Below are positions 13,301-26,116 of a DNA stretch of 64,000 bases, piece after piece. The first letter of the stretch is position 1; each line of letters begins with the position of its first letter. The stretch lies in NCBI GenBank assembly GCA_023897205.1, contig JAHWDD010000018.1:168997-232996 (forward strand), given 5' to 3'. Under the pieces are notes generated by a model. It searched no databases. It was not told where the DNA came from and worked only from the letters and a program-made list of their open reading frames with translations. Both the position numbers and the translations under genes were made by a program. The DNA is from Exophiala sp. HKRS030. Taxonomy: Eukaryota > Ascomycota > Eurotiomycetes > Chaetothyriales > Herpotrichiellaceae.

Positions 13301-13816
13301 GGATCGTCCAGGCGTTCCTTTCAAACTTCAATGGACGAGCCGGGGGAAAAGCGACGAAGTCTTCCTTCAGCTGCCATAACCGAGGCGGAGTCGGGCGATA
13401 GCTCGAACAGCTCAAAGACGCATGACCGTCCAGCTCTGGACGATACTATAACTCCTGCATTCTGCGCCCTGATCTTCAATGCTAGGAGGGGGTCGAAGCG
13501 CGTCAAAATAGACAACGTCAAGTGCCTCAACAGAAGCTTCTCTGTCACTAAGGGCGCCTTGGAGCACGTTGTCCAAATGCTCTGCAATTAGACTCCCATC
13601 AGGCTGTCGGCCCTGGCGAAAATTTTCCAACATGGCAGAACAATTCCTCAGTTTCAAATCACCACTGCCGACCGCTTCTGCATACTTGATCAATGCATCT
13701 TGCAGAATTCCGTGAAGAGCGTGGAATGCTTCTGGATTGGCGTCATCCGCTTGGGGGAGCTTTGGTGGGAAGAACAAATGATGATAAACATACTCTAAGT
13801 GAGATAAGACAGGCAT
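4305..13816 (-). pseudogene. Giant DUF6606/DUF3638/DUF3645 protein (often annotated ubiquitinyl hydrolase), N-terminal third broken
   Basis: The start at 13816 (MPVLSHLEYVYHHLFFPPKL) is typical of DUF6606. The centre carries DUF3638 with a P-loop-like GEGKSS and an acidic DESDE, then DUF3645 with GFSGTND and LPLSI. The C-terminal exon continues the family pattern VQACMRMRKLG. Supported introns are 10412-10365, 10289-10167 and 5635-5582; the 1476-codon frame from 10058 to 5628 is clean. Damage is concentrated upstream. In-frame TGA codons lie at 13321-13323, 12545-12547 and 10956-10958; the last replaces a Trp (TGG to TGA) expected from the family. Frame changes occur near 13490, 12955 and 11800. 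Family length is about 3000 residues, matching this locus. The biochemical role of these proteins is poorly established, and the hydrolase name is only a database label. It could still yield a truncated protein from a downstream start. Confidence 0.8.
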
Positions 13817-15406
13817 TTTGGAAGGATCGAAGTCTTGTAGTTTCCGTTCCAGAATTCGAGTTCGCAGAGTAAAGATTTGAAGATCGTATTTTCTGGGGAG
13901 CTTTTAGGATTTGGATTCTTTTTGATTGTGTATTTAACAACTTTTTTTGGATTTTGGGGTTTATTTGTTTTGAGCAGGAATTTGCAACGATGAGCTTGTT
14001 AAAGATATCAGTAGAGAAATGTTACTAGAAGTTGTGCGAGAAGTTGTGTGAGAGCTTTGTTTGTCGACTGTCGGTAACTTATGTGGTCTCGCAAAGCGTA
14101 TTTGGCATGTGAATTTGCACTGGACGACAGACTTTCATCGTCATCGTTGTCTTCAAAGTTGTCCGAGCTTTGGCTTCATATGGTGCAGACCGGGGTGATT
14201 GTCTTCCGCCAGCATAGATACAAGCAATTGCTTTAGCCTTATCACTGTGGACACTGTGCGGGTTTGACTTCCTGAGGACTAAGTCTGGAGCTATTGCTTG
14301 TCTGTCTGCTTTGTGGGCTGTGCTTCAGGTGAAGGGGTGGTCTACCAAAAACTCCGATTGGAGAGTTGTATTCGCTTAGGTCCTCTCGGGAGCATGTGCA
14401 AGTCGAGTATGTCTCGAGAAGGAATCCGTTGGGATAGTGGCCTCAAGTCATCAGTTGGTGTTAAATTTCCCATCACGCCTCCCATATTGGTGTCGCAATA
14501 CGTTTCCGGCTCGTAAGTATTCATGAGGCAGTCAGGTCATTCGTTGGTCGTCAACCTTGCTAGGAGGCCAAGAGTCCTGGCCTCAGATGTGGCTCAGATT
14601 TGACATCCGCGAGTCTCGATTCCTAGAGCATTGGGAAGTGGCAACTTCGGCACCTCGATATTACTGCAAAACAATCTTCGACCACAGAAGTCCAAGGGCT
14701 CTGGGAATGAAATAATACCTCCCATTATAGACTCATCTGAACACGGTGTCAAGGACGAACTCGTGACTTCCTCTTATCAGCGTCAATATAATATTTGTCC
14801 AAAAAAAATTCGGTACGAATGGCGCAAAAACGGGCCGGCCGGCGCAGAAAGCGTTGGGTGATGGGAATGGCCGCAACAGGGTCAAGAGCCGTTCGAGATA
14901 GTAGACCGGTAAGTTGTTGTGCGTGCTTGTATTAGACCTAACGTATTTGTCCTCCAGGACTGTCAAGCCTAATATGATGGGGAGCTTACGATGGCGAAGA
15001 GGTAGCAAAGCAGCCAACGAAGGAAGCACATCCTATAATCAGGAGTGTTACGCGCGGCCCCTTTTGGTATACGTGGGAGCCTGGGAGCTGTCATTGTATA
15101 TAGCTGGGTTTTCTTCGGAGTCATGTTGCAAGGTGATGTGGGTTGTGCTTGCCTTGCGCCAGGGCCATGCACAAATTTGACATTGGAATAAGGAGGGCCG
15201 GGTAATTGTGAAGTGAAGTGTTGGCGTATGCGCTAGATTGATTGTATTGATGGCTCTGGTTTTCTATGTGGACCGAAGTAAATGCCTACATAGTGTCTTG
15301 CCCTGCGCAAGTTCTGGGCTTAAGTCTACAGGCATATTGCTGTCTTAGATAGTGAATGGGGGACTTCAGATTTGTTCGCAAACATGCCTTTGACGTAAGC
15401 GTGATC
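13817..15406. other. Intergenic, no gene recognised
   Basis: Upstream region of the giant gene followed by about 1.5 kb with no coherent reading frame. T-rich stretches lie near 13890-13990. I see no family motif on either strand. Confidence 0.5.
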
Positions 15407-16731
<1,325 letters not shown>

Positions 16732-17248
16732 TGTGTTCACTCTGTTTTCTTCACGCAAGGAAACGTGGTTGAACTGGCACCTTACGGTCTACCAATCGTT
16801 CCATTTATATTTGATACTCCTACAAGCGTAAGTCGAGCCCGACATGCTGGGAGCGACCCGATATCGGCGCTTTGTCGTCCTTTAGGGAAAAGCAAATGCC
16901 GCATGCCCAGTCGGCTTTTTAACTTCGCGTATTTCCATATTTCGGTCAAGAACACAGTTACGAGAGAGGGGCATTCTGTGTGGTGAGCGCGTACACTCTT
17001 GCACAGCCTGGAATCGAACTCGTATGGTGTCGAAAACGTGGCATAAAGACAGACGGGCGGATCTAGACTGTGGGGTCAACCACATCCGACCATCAGGCGT
17101 GGGACCATTGCGACCCTTTTCGGGATATTGGGGAGACTGGCCGAGGGACGGTGTAGCTTCAAAACTCAGAAGTTTAGACAATACACTCTTGTCTTGAACA
17201 TTTCCAACGCTCCGGAAATCATCCAGACCTCGTGACGAAACCCTCAAA

Positions 17249-17670
17249 ATGTTGCCCGTACCTGGTCCTCCTAGTTTGAACGAGAAATATTCTGGAATTC
17301 CAGGTCGACTCCTTGAGAAAGCAACCGCGGTCAAACAGGACACGTACAACCTTTTGACGACGGAGGTCTTGCCACGCACCAAGAACACGGAATTACCTAT
17401 CATTCCTAAGGGTTATTCGCGCGACCGCTTCAATCAAGCCGTTCAGTCCATTCAAGATCAAATTGATTCAAGATCAAATTGGTAGCTCCAATGTCCAGCT
17501 GAACACCAATCCATTGAATGATGGGTGGTACCTGGAACATCCCAACACCCACGATGCGTTCCATCTCGTCGAACAAGAGGAACTAGTATCATCGGCCACT
17601 GTATAACCCGGATCCCTCGAAGAAGTGGTCCAAGTGGTCAATGTTGTGATATGAGGCTCAACCGACTTAT
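17249..17670 (+). pseudogene. Vanillyl-alcohol-oxidase-type FAD oxidoreductase, N-terminal remnant
   Basis: The reading starts at MLPVPGPPSL and passes through a segment resembling the start of VAO-type enzymes. It continues, after a frame change, with NPLNDGWYLEHPNTHD and LEEVVQVV, which match the family (P-L-D-G-x-Y, THD, SxEEV). These enzymes use covalently bound FAD to oxidise para-substituted phenols. Only about 130 of the usual ~560 residues are present. The frame is broken by a 16-bp tandem duplication at 17450-17481 and by a TAA within SSATV-PGSLEE. Nothing recognisable of the family follows. A separate VAO-type C-terminus lies at the right edge on the other strand. Confidence 0.6.
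17450..17481. repeat. Perfect 16-bp tandem duplication inside the VAO remnant
   Basis: Unit one (17450-17465) and unit two (17466-17481) are identical: ATTCAAGATCAAATTG. Removing one unit would put the upstream and downstream VAO segments in one frame, so the duplication is itself the frameshifting event. Confidence 0.9.
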
Positions 17671-17759
17671 CATGACATTGACAAAAAGCCTTATGGAATC
17701 ATTCCGCATGCTTGGAAATTGTAAGGAAGCTTCTAGTATGCTACTTTGATGTATATATA

Positions 17760-17782
17760 TTCTACTTCCTAAGGAAGTAGAA
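17760..17782. repeat. 11-bp perfect inverted repeat
   Basis: TTCTACTTCCT, one A, then its exact reverse complement, directly after a short TATATATAT run. It may be a small hairpin or part of a decayed element; no function can be assigned. Confidence 0.5.
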
Positions 17783-20332
17783 GAAGAATAAGGATCAATC
17801 TATGCTTCCACTGCCATAATTCACAACAACCAGCTTCAAGTTGTCTTTCAGAAAATAGCTTAACCCTGACTGACACATGTACAAGATACATGGTATTTTC
17901 CACCTGACTCGTTCATATACGAGAAGGCGTCGAGAACTTCATCTATTTTTCTAGGCACATAACTGAGTCTCAGCGACCGCAAGATTTGGCACAGAGCTTG
18001 GTTTCAACATCTACGTCGTCCGAAACGCGGTCGGCGATCGCAATATCCCTGATATTGACGCTGGGCAGCTGGTGAAGGTAAGCTCGCCCCAGAACAAAGC
18101 CCTTCGCGTTGTTATGGACAATCAATTCTGTGTCTTCGCAGGTGTCTTTGGCAGGAGTTGGATATGCGGTGGCCAGTATCATAGACTCTCAAGAGATATA
18201 GCGGATCACGACGTAGGAGTGGACCAACCCGGAAAAGAAGATTATACGGTAGAATATCAGCACGGTAAATGAGGTGCAATTGTCTGGGTCGTAGCGTAGA
18301 GAGCCAAAAGGATGCACTCAATCTGATATGACCATCCTCATCTTATGTGGGAACACTAAAGAACAAGTATCGTCTCAAACCCGCGATCCTGGTGATCTTC
18401 CTCGCTTTCCAATTGTTCCTGTATTTGTGCATTGTCAATCAACTCCTATGTTGTAGGGACGCTGGAATCCATTGAGGAGTCTTTCCTTACATTCAATAGG
18501 ATCTCAGTTGACTGTATCTATGAGTATTTGCAACTAGCAGGCCTTGGACAGTCCGTTCCTTGGTTCTCAAGAGATTGACTGCAATCGTTTCAATAGTCGG
18601 GAGTAGACCGTGAAAATCAAAGGAATGTGTGGAACGGCTAACTACTACTATTGACATAGGTAAAGGTCTCGATTACTCTGCCTTTGCTCATTTTATGTAC
18701 CATTGAGGAGTTTATATAGATGCTATTGACGACCTCGTCGTCGCCCTGCGACAGGAGGTGTTTCCCTTGCGGTTCCAAGGGGTAGTCGCTGGTTTGAAGG
18801 GGCACCGCCGCCGAGACAGCAGCTGAGCTCCCATACCTCCGGGATACCAGCTGACAAAATAAAACATCGACAAAAGAGTGTTGAGCAGTGTGTAAACCAA
18901 ATTAACCATTCAAAGGGAGCTCTAGAGTTTGGTATCTATATTTTTCGAATGCCACGAAGGGACCTTAAGCCTGTTCAGTCCAACTTTCATGTATACAGAT
19001 ATCGTGTGCGAGACTGGTTATCGCGATTTGCTTCTGTTTGTGTTAGTCCATTGCCAACGTACTCGAAGCGATTACTCGAGGCACCGCTACGACGGTGAAA
19101 CACAAAACCTTCTGAGCGTGGCTCGCGCGACATGTCCCATTTGTGGTGAGCAGAGTCCAGCCACGACACAACCAGCCGGCTGGCTTCCTTCGCGACCTTC
19201 CACCAGCTGCTGCATGAATCCTACACCTTGTCGTACGCATTCCTAAGGCGGTGGGTCATATGACGGCTCGGATGGGTCTGACGGTGGCATGCATGTGGCG
19301 GCATCAAGCCTCAAGAAAGCACCTGGAAAGGTACGTGCAAATTTATGGCCGATTACAGAGATCGGCGAGCCCAAGCGAAATTCGCTGCGGAATATGGACC
19401 GGACTCGCAACCTGCCACGCGTGGGGCGATGAATCCGGGGAGATTTGCGAGCAAATGGCCTGATCCAAATACCCCATTTTATGCAGTGAATCCCCTGGCA
19501 GTGTTCTCTTCTAAGTTTGACAAGCATGGCAGACATCACAGTCATCACAGAAATCACAGGCATCACAGGCATCACAGGCATCACCGACCGGAAGTAACTA
19601 ACTCCAATGGCCAAGAGGCAAGTCGCTCGCCTTGTCTGGCTGGCGCAGCGCGGAAGGATATATACGATTTTCTCTTTCAAAACTTGAACCGGCAACGAAT
19701 TTGGGGATCTCCCGAAGTAATGGCAGACTTCAACTTCGTCCTTCTAAGTCTGCGTGTCTTTCCACCCTTCGATAAAGCCGTTCAAGATATGCCGCTCTGT
19801 TTGTTGTTGGCAAATGTGCGGGATCCTGTCCAAGTACTGCGTTGTACACCCGGTCAGATGACCGTCTTTGGCTAAGAGCTCTCCGCTACTCTGAGGATTT
19901 CAAAAGGCAGGGAAGTACTGTACGCGAAGAGCGTATGATGAGCGCTTTCGCAAGGCGTAAACATTTTGCAGCGAATGCTTGCCCGATCTCTCTTGACATG
20001 GTCCTCATCGAAGAAGATCAGCTTCTCGTATTCGAGTCGGTCCATCATGTCGACGATAGGATCAGTAAAATCACGCCCCTGTCGCTGTATGGCATTCCCG
20101 TAAGTGCCCCAAAACAAGTCAGACTCGCTGGAATTGAGTATCCACCACGAACCCTGCTCGATTTGATGCATTGCCTAATCAATTTAACCGGCATCCCAAT
20201 TCTGCCCGACCATGGTATAGGCAGATTCAAAATTGCATTTCCATATCGTATAGATCAGCCAACTGCTCTAGGACTTTACCCATCTTTGGACAGACTGTTA
20301 CCCACAACGTGTACAAAATCAGCATGGCTTCT
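17783..20332. other. Gene-poor stretch, no gene recognised
   Basis: Short frames only. A 177-codon plus-strand frame at 19345-19875 contains a His-rich run, but this comes from the 9-bp tandem repeat at 19536-19586, and both strands are open there, so I do not call it a gene. A possible exon near 17960-18080 ending in a plausible GTAAGC donor (FGTELGFNIY) matches no family I know. Confidence 0.4.
19536..19586. repeat. 9-bp minisatellite, about six units of CATCACAGG type
   Basis: Imperfect units become perfect CATCACAGG towards the 3' side. Being a multiple of three, the unit encodes His-rich runs on one strand and Met/Pro/Val runs on the other. Confidence 0.85.
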
Positions 20333-23167
20333 TCAACGGCCGGGGGAGAGCAACTTTGACATACCAGCCCATACCCATGTATCCATATAAAAGCTGGCGC
20401 GCCAACGCGCCAGCTTTGCAGCCATTGTCGATCCGGTTTCAAATTCTCCATCAACGTCTGTGAGGAGATCTTTGATGCTAGTGATGACGCGATCTTCCGG
20501 CGGTGCCAACTGGCCGCCAGCATGCCTGATTGTTTCCATTACATGAATCCATTTCGTGACTAGAAGGGCTACAAGGTGTCAGCGGGCCGAAAAGGTCCTC
20601 AGAAATAGAGTTCAGATACTCACAAGTGTCCCAGGAAGCTAAAGCATGTTCGATACTCCATGTCAGCGCTGCGGTTCGTCGGATGTGGGGTGCTCCATTA
20701 CGGAGCGGCACAAAAAAGCTATCAGTCGCCCGGTCAACTGCCATTGTAGTGGCCTGGTCCCGTTGTTGGGGGCTAGAGACGTACGTCCTGAGTGTGTTCA
20801 GAATGTTGGACTCGCTCTCTTGCAGCAGCAATGTTGGATCAATTGACGATAGACTCGTACACGAACGACAGTACGAGACTCTTAGAGCCGCGAAGCAATT
20901 GAAGTAAAAGGGCCCTTCGGATTCATTCCAGGCTACTTCTTGCTCACTTCTTTTCTGTCCGAGAATCGCTCGGCATCTTGCCAATGCTCCAATCGTCTGC
21001 GACGCATCATAACTTTGTTTCTGTTCACTGAGCGACCGTGCCTCCGGATTGGCATTCCAGAGTATAGTACCCTGATTTCTATGCCATATTTGGAGGGCGA
21101 TGGTATGCATAACCACAGAAGTCGCGAAAGGTGACCATGACTGAGACTGGGACTTGCTTTCTATCGATAAGCCATGATTCACTAGGGTCGAGACTGCGTT
21201 TCTCAACAACATTACCCTTGGGGGGTTGTGGTTCGCATCGAGCTCTTTTTGCCACTCTCGTTCGCTAGCAGCATTCCATAGTTGTTCTTTGCAGGGCAAA
21301 CCTAGGTCTCCGTCATGGACGACCGGAAATAAGTCCGGTAAGCCATAGGTAATAGTGAGGAGGTTGCTTAGAATGAGAAGCACACTGAGCAAGCTTTTGG
21401 GGTCAGCCCTAATGTCGAAGGTGAGTATCTGAGACAGCAGAACGTACCGTTTTATCGTCTCTTGTTCAATCCATGCCGACCAAGATAGTTGGGGGGTCAT
21501 CATATTAGCAATCTTTACTGTCTTCATGTTTTGTCGCAGATCCTAAGAAGTGGCTTAGAGTATATTCAGAGGATGCAAATCTAATGGTACTAACAATGGC
21601 TAACCAACCGGCTCTTTGCAGAGCCTTTCTGACCAGTTGAGGTTTTCCAGTAAAAGCCGTGAAAAAGGATAGTAGTAATAGCGTCTGACTCAGCCACATT
21701 TGAGTCGTGCTTTGTGCTGTGGAACTCGTTCTGGCATTCAGGCAGTCTTCCAAGAGCTTTGAGTCGCTGACTAGTGGCAACGTTGCATCATCCGCGGTGG
21801 ACAGACTTTGCTCAACCCTTTGGCAAAGTAAGGCCGCGACTTTTCGTTCAAGCTTGTACAGTGCGCCAATGGCGCACATCGTAAACAACAATGGACTCGG
21901 TGTCTGTGTCAGGTCGAGGGACGGAAGATGAACCAGCGGGAAATGTACATGAAAGGTTTTCAAGTACGAGTGTAAGCAACGATCTAAGGTCGTAGCATTT
22001 GGGATATCCGGCACAGGTGAAAGAGGTCCAAGCCGAAGCCGAAAATCGATCAGTAAACGAGTCCTGACGACTTCTGTCACATGCAAATCTGGACGCTGGG
22101 TGTGGGATTTGTGGGTGAGAGGCGAGGTTCTGGGATCGGGCAGCAGAAAATTTGAATCTCGACCGCTGATGGACATCGGCCATGACCACCCCGGTGGCTC
22201 ATCTTCACCTTCATGAATTTGTTGAGGAAATGCGGCTGTGTAGTTTGGTTGGGCGGTTGTTTGAGTTACCCCTGCAATGCCACTTTTCCGCAGGTTCTCT
22301 GATGGATGCAGCTCTCCTGCGTCGGCAGGAATGTCCTCGAAGAGAAAATCGCCTGGGTCCATTCCCATGAGTGGATCTAACAAATCGAATGTCCAAGGTT
22401 CTACATCGTAGATCATTTCGCCTTGACTAGGGATTTGGGCGGTATATGCATTTGCATCATAAAGACCGTCATCAATACCCTGAGACAGCGTCTTTTGCTC
22501 TGCCAGTGAATCCTGGTCAAGTTTTCGAGCTTGAATGCTTATCGGAGTAGACGAGGTTTCGGGCTCCAGAGTTTCAGCATTGTCATCCAGCATTTGCGCC
22601 ACATTTGTCAAGCGGCAGGTAGAATGCTCGTCACTTGACGATATAACGCTAGAGGCGTGTCTGCGAAAATCATAGCTGACCAGAGATGGGGCTATGGCGA
22701 CGTAACCACTTCCGGGAATGGCTGACTAAAATAAGAATGATGACCGGCCAGGGAAGAGTTCATAGATTCCTTGCCATTACCTTTGTGATTTTGAATCGTG
22801 TTTGTATCATGATAATCCTCCTGAGCGTGGATTGTCCTCTTGTGTCGGTTCAAGATATCCCTGGAAGCCATTAGCCTTAGCGATCGCGGTAGATGTTACA
22901 AACAGCAGCATCTTTAGGAACCATCCTACCTTCGACCATAGGAACGAGGACAATAAGGGCATGAAAATGGTTTCTCAAGAGTATCTAAGCGTCGAATTTG
23001 GTGGTTAGTCTAGTGGGAATGCCTATCACAGAATCCGATAAAGACATACGAGCAAGAATATGCCGCCTGCAGTGTTCATTTCTTGTGAAAACTTTCGGGC
23101 ATGCAGGGCAGGCATACTGCTTCTCGGAAGAGGCTGAACGAGGCCCAGAAACCTTAGGTCCAGCCAT
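20333..23167 (-). CDS. C2H2 zinc-finger transcription factor with fungal_trans domain
   Basis: Exon 1 (23167-23050) gives the first finger, starting YACPACPKVF. Exons 2 (22984-22930) and 3 (22860-22781) give the linker HTLEKPF and the second finger, starting FSCPYCPRSY. Both fit C-x2-C-x12-H-x3/4-H exactly once spliced. An acidic, Asp-rich stretch follows; from residue ~200 there is a fungal_trans-type domain with YLKTFHVHFPLVHLPSL and later CKEQLWNA. Further introns are at 22780-22722, about 21610-21540, 21447-21385 and 20623-20569. The end is MSKLLSPGR at 20333. The junction near 21540 is the least certain; otherwise no stop or shift is needed, so the gene looks intact. Start is MAGPK at 23167; an in-frame Met at 23227 is possible. 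It lies about 540 bp from the permease and is the likely local regulator. Confidence 0.85.
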
Positions 23168-23709
23168 GGCTATGGCCGTTGAAAAATGCCTGTGATCTTC
23201 AAACGTTAGGTGAGGTGAAGTGTTCATTAAGTTATGGGCCGACGGTTACTATATGGAGGGTTCTTAGGGCCGGAGTCATCCTTTGGCCTTTTAGATGCAT
23301 AACATGTAGATTAGGGGGCAACGTTGCATGATCAGTTGATGCTCTCGAGCAATGAATAATAGAGACGGTGTGCACTAGGGTCAAGGCTTTAAGCGTGTGA
23401 AGAGTCACAGAAATTGTGAACGAGGGGAGGAAAATGGACAAAGATGTGGAGAGACCCTTGAGGGGTAAATGCTACGGAGACGTGGAATCCAGGGTCTAGC
23501 CACTGCCTCTATTGCTTGTTTCCAAGATATGTTGCAAGGTCCCCACCGAGTGCTTTTCTCTGCAGTCAAAACTTGCTCTGCTTCTCCTTGCAAAGTATTT
23601 AGAGGAAGTGAAAAACTCTGGCTTAGTAATGGCGCACTAGCACCTGAATCATTGCCTACTTGCAGCATACTTTGAGTTCTGAATACTCCTTGCTGGATCC
23701 AGCCTTTTT

Positions 23710-25404
23710 TCAGTAGGAATAACGGAAGTTCGAATTTTCAAAGTCTGTCGCGTCCGTAAACGGCTCTCCTTTCTTCTGCAAACCATAGGCAGTGTTACGA
23801 TGGCTATTCCGCCTCCGATACAGAAAATGAAGCACCTGTGCTGCCACGATGACATACGCCTGGCAGACCATGATACCCAAAAATCCACCATGATAGTTGT
23901 CCTGCGCTTTGAATATCAGAGGGCTCATAATCGAGCCTGCGCAGTATGCAACAAAAATAATGGAGTTGCTGGTTGACTTTTTTGTGTGCCCTGAGATGTT
24001 TGCTGCCAGGGAGGCGAGAACAAGGTTGGGACAGCCGACGAAACAGTTGTTGAAATAGTATCCTACCAGGATTATACCAGTTTTGTGACGCGGGACGCCG
24101 TATAGGATAGCTGAACCGATGAGAGAGAGTGTGGCGAGCACACTGAAGAAAACTAGCCGCCAATTGTTGGTCCTCAGAATAAAGTAGGTTGGAATCAAGC
24201 CAACGCAGACTCCGAAGAAGCCGGTCGGGATTTGAAGAAGTAGGGATTGGAAAGTGGTGAAACCCAGGTTCTTGATGATAATACTGGCAAAGTTCCCGGT
24301 GATGGCGTTACTAGAAACTATTCCAAACATCATGGTAGCCAAGATCAGCACAGCGGGGTCTGTTACGGCCTCTCTGACATGTTTCCATTTGATCTGATGG
24401 CTGACGAGACCAGCGTTATTATCACGTATTCGCTCGATAGCGACGTATTGTTCCCGTTCAGTGAGGAAAGAGGCGGTCTTAGGATTATCGGGTAGAGTAA
24501 AGAGCACAATCCAGGCCCAAGCGAAGGTAAGAAGTCCGGCCCAAAGATAAATGTTCTTCCAGCCAGCTAAGGATCCTTTGATAGAACCAAAACCGTAACT
24601 TATCATAGGCCCTACCATGGCAACTATGCCGTTAGAAGACCACCAGATGGCAATCCGAAATGCACTCTCTCTCTGAGTGTACCACTGTCCACACGCAATC
24701 ACAAAAGCGGGAGCAACACCAGCCTGTCTAGTCAGTGACGGACCACAAATGGCCACGACTGAAATATTACATACCTCAAACATCCCCAGAAAAAATCTCT
24801 GTGTCAAGATGCCTGGATAGTTGAAGCATGCAACTGTGCTACAAGGTTTATGAGAAGGCTTTCTCCCGTCGTGGAAAGGAGTCTAAGTACTCACAGGACT
24901 TCTACCACAGCCCAAGCAAGAACCAGGCCAGCACATACTTTTCCGGCTGCATATTTCTGAACAAGCAGAGTGGCTGGATAGACCCCGAGCAGAAAGCCAC
25001 AATAAAATATCATGCCAACTAATCTCTGTCAGCAGGATTCTTTACAGACAAGCCCTTCACGGTCATACCGTAGGAGTAGCGTGTAGTAGAGTACACTGGC
25101 GGAGGGCCTTTCACGACAAGCAGGCTCAGGCTGAGATCCTGCAAAATACCAAACAGCGATGCTTGATTCAAAACCGACTTGTCTGATTTTCGAGCACGTC
25201 AGCAGCCGCAGTCCTATTTCCAGACAGTACACAATTACCGTAGTATTGGATCGCGTAAGTAAGAACCATGATGGGCATCAGTCGCAGGTCCACTTTGAGC
25301 CGAACGGCTTTGAGCTCCGCATCGGTAGGAGGCGACTGGCTCGCCTGGTCCTGCTGTTCTTCCACCAGCTCGATATCGAATTTTGGTTCTCTTTCCACTG
25401 CCAT
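23710..25404 (-). CDS. MFS permease of the allantoate/Dal5 (anion:cation symporter) type
   Basis: Four exons, 25404-25239, 25182-25069, 25018-24895 and 24838-23710, join to a clean 510-residue protein. The splice sites restore family motifs across each junction: YYDKSVLNQASLFG, then YVGMIFYCGFLLGVYPATLL, then TVACFNYPGILTQRFFLGMFE. The loop contains TLPDNP and FLTEREQY, hallmark sequences of this family, and there are about 12 hydrophobic segments. Family members import small organic anions such as allantoate, pantothenate, nicotinate or sugar acids at the plasma membrane. It starts 712 bp from the divergent lactonase gene and is followed on the same strand by the C2H2 regulator. Substrate cannot be read from sequence. 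Confidence 0.88.
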
Positions 25405-26116
25405 GATGGCTAGATTGACAAATACCAATATGTGTTTGGTTAGGGGTAAAGGCGTAATTATCCGTAATGCTGGAATCCCAGCCCTTGATTTTGAGCCGGC
25501 TTGTGTCGCGTTTATGTGCAAGATCGTCTCGCGCATACCCCCCACATGCCCCCTCATTCTCCAGAGAACTGAGGCTGGAGCAAAGACTCCAGCATCCCCA
25601 CGATCCTAAGGTGGGGGATTGGGCGACAAGTCCACACGCTCAGATTCGACTCTATCGAGACTCCGTAAACATTGCCCGGACTTGGCGTGCGTAATGATAA
25701 TCGACTTGGATTTGAGCTAGCGCCCGCTTTGACTACCCAATGCCTCTCTATTGCGAATGGATGTGGGGTCGCAGCCAATGACAGCCAAGGGTGTCTGAAG
25801 CTCTGGGTGACTTGTGGGGCGCTAACCAATCTGTCAACGAGTGGTAACAAGCCCCCACGTTTGGGAGGGCTTAATAGAGGGTCCGCCTGTACATACCATC
25901 ACGATGAGGCCACTGAGGTCAACCTCCCTGAAGACTAAGGCCCACCTCTCTGAGGACATTGTCGTGTGCCCAACGACCGCAGTACAACGTAAAGCCCACA
26001 TTGATACATCGGCGTCTGCTCGGATTCAGGGCGGATGTTGCACGGAAGAGCCCTATATAGAATTTCCACACTTCCCACATGTGTCACATGTTCACACATC
26101 TTTTCAAACAGATAAG
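25405..26116. promoter_or_regulatory. Shared divergent intergenic region between permease and lactonase
   Basis: About 710 bp separate the two start codons, and the genes point away from each other. A TATATA-containing core (26053-26059) lies about 60 bp before the lactonase ATG. No other element can be named with confidence; binding sites for the neighbouring C2H2 regulator would be expected here if it controls both genes. Confidence 0.4.
26053..26059 (+). promoter_or_regulatory. TATA-like element of the lactonase gene
   Basis: CTATATA lies about 60 bp upstream of the ATG at 26117, in a region otherwise free of long reading frames. Confidence 0.45.

Noticed and set aside
19345..19875. 177-codon His-rich frame
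   Set aside because: The His run comes from a 9-bp tandem repeat, the opposite strand is also open, and no family motif flanks it.
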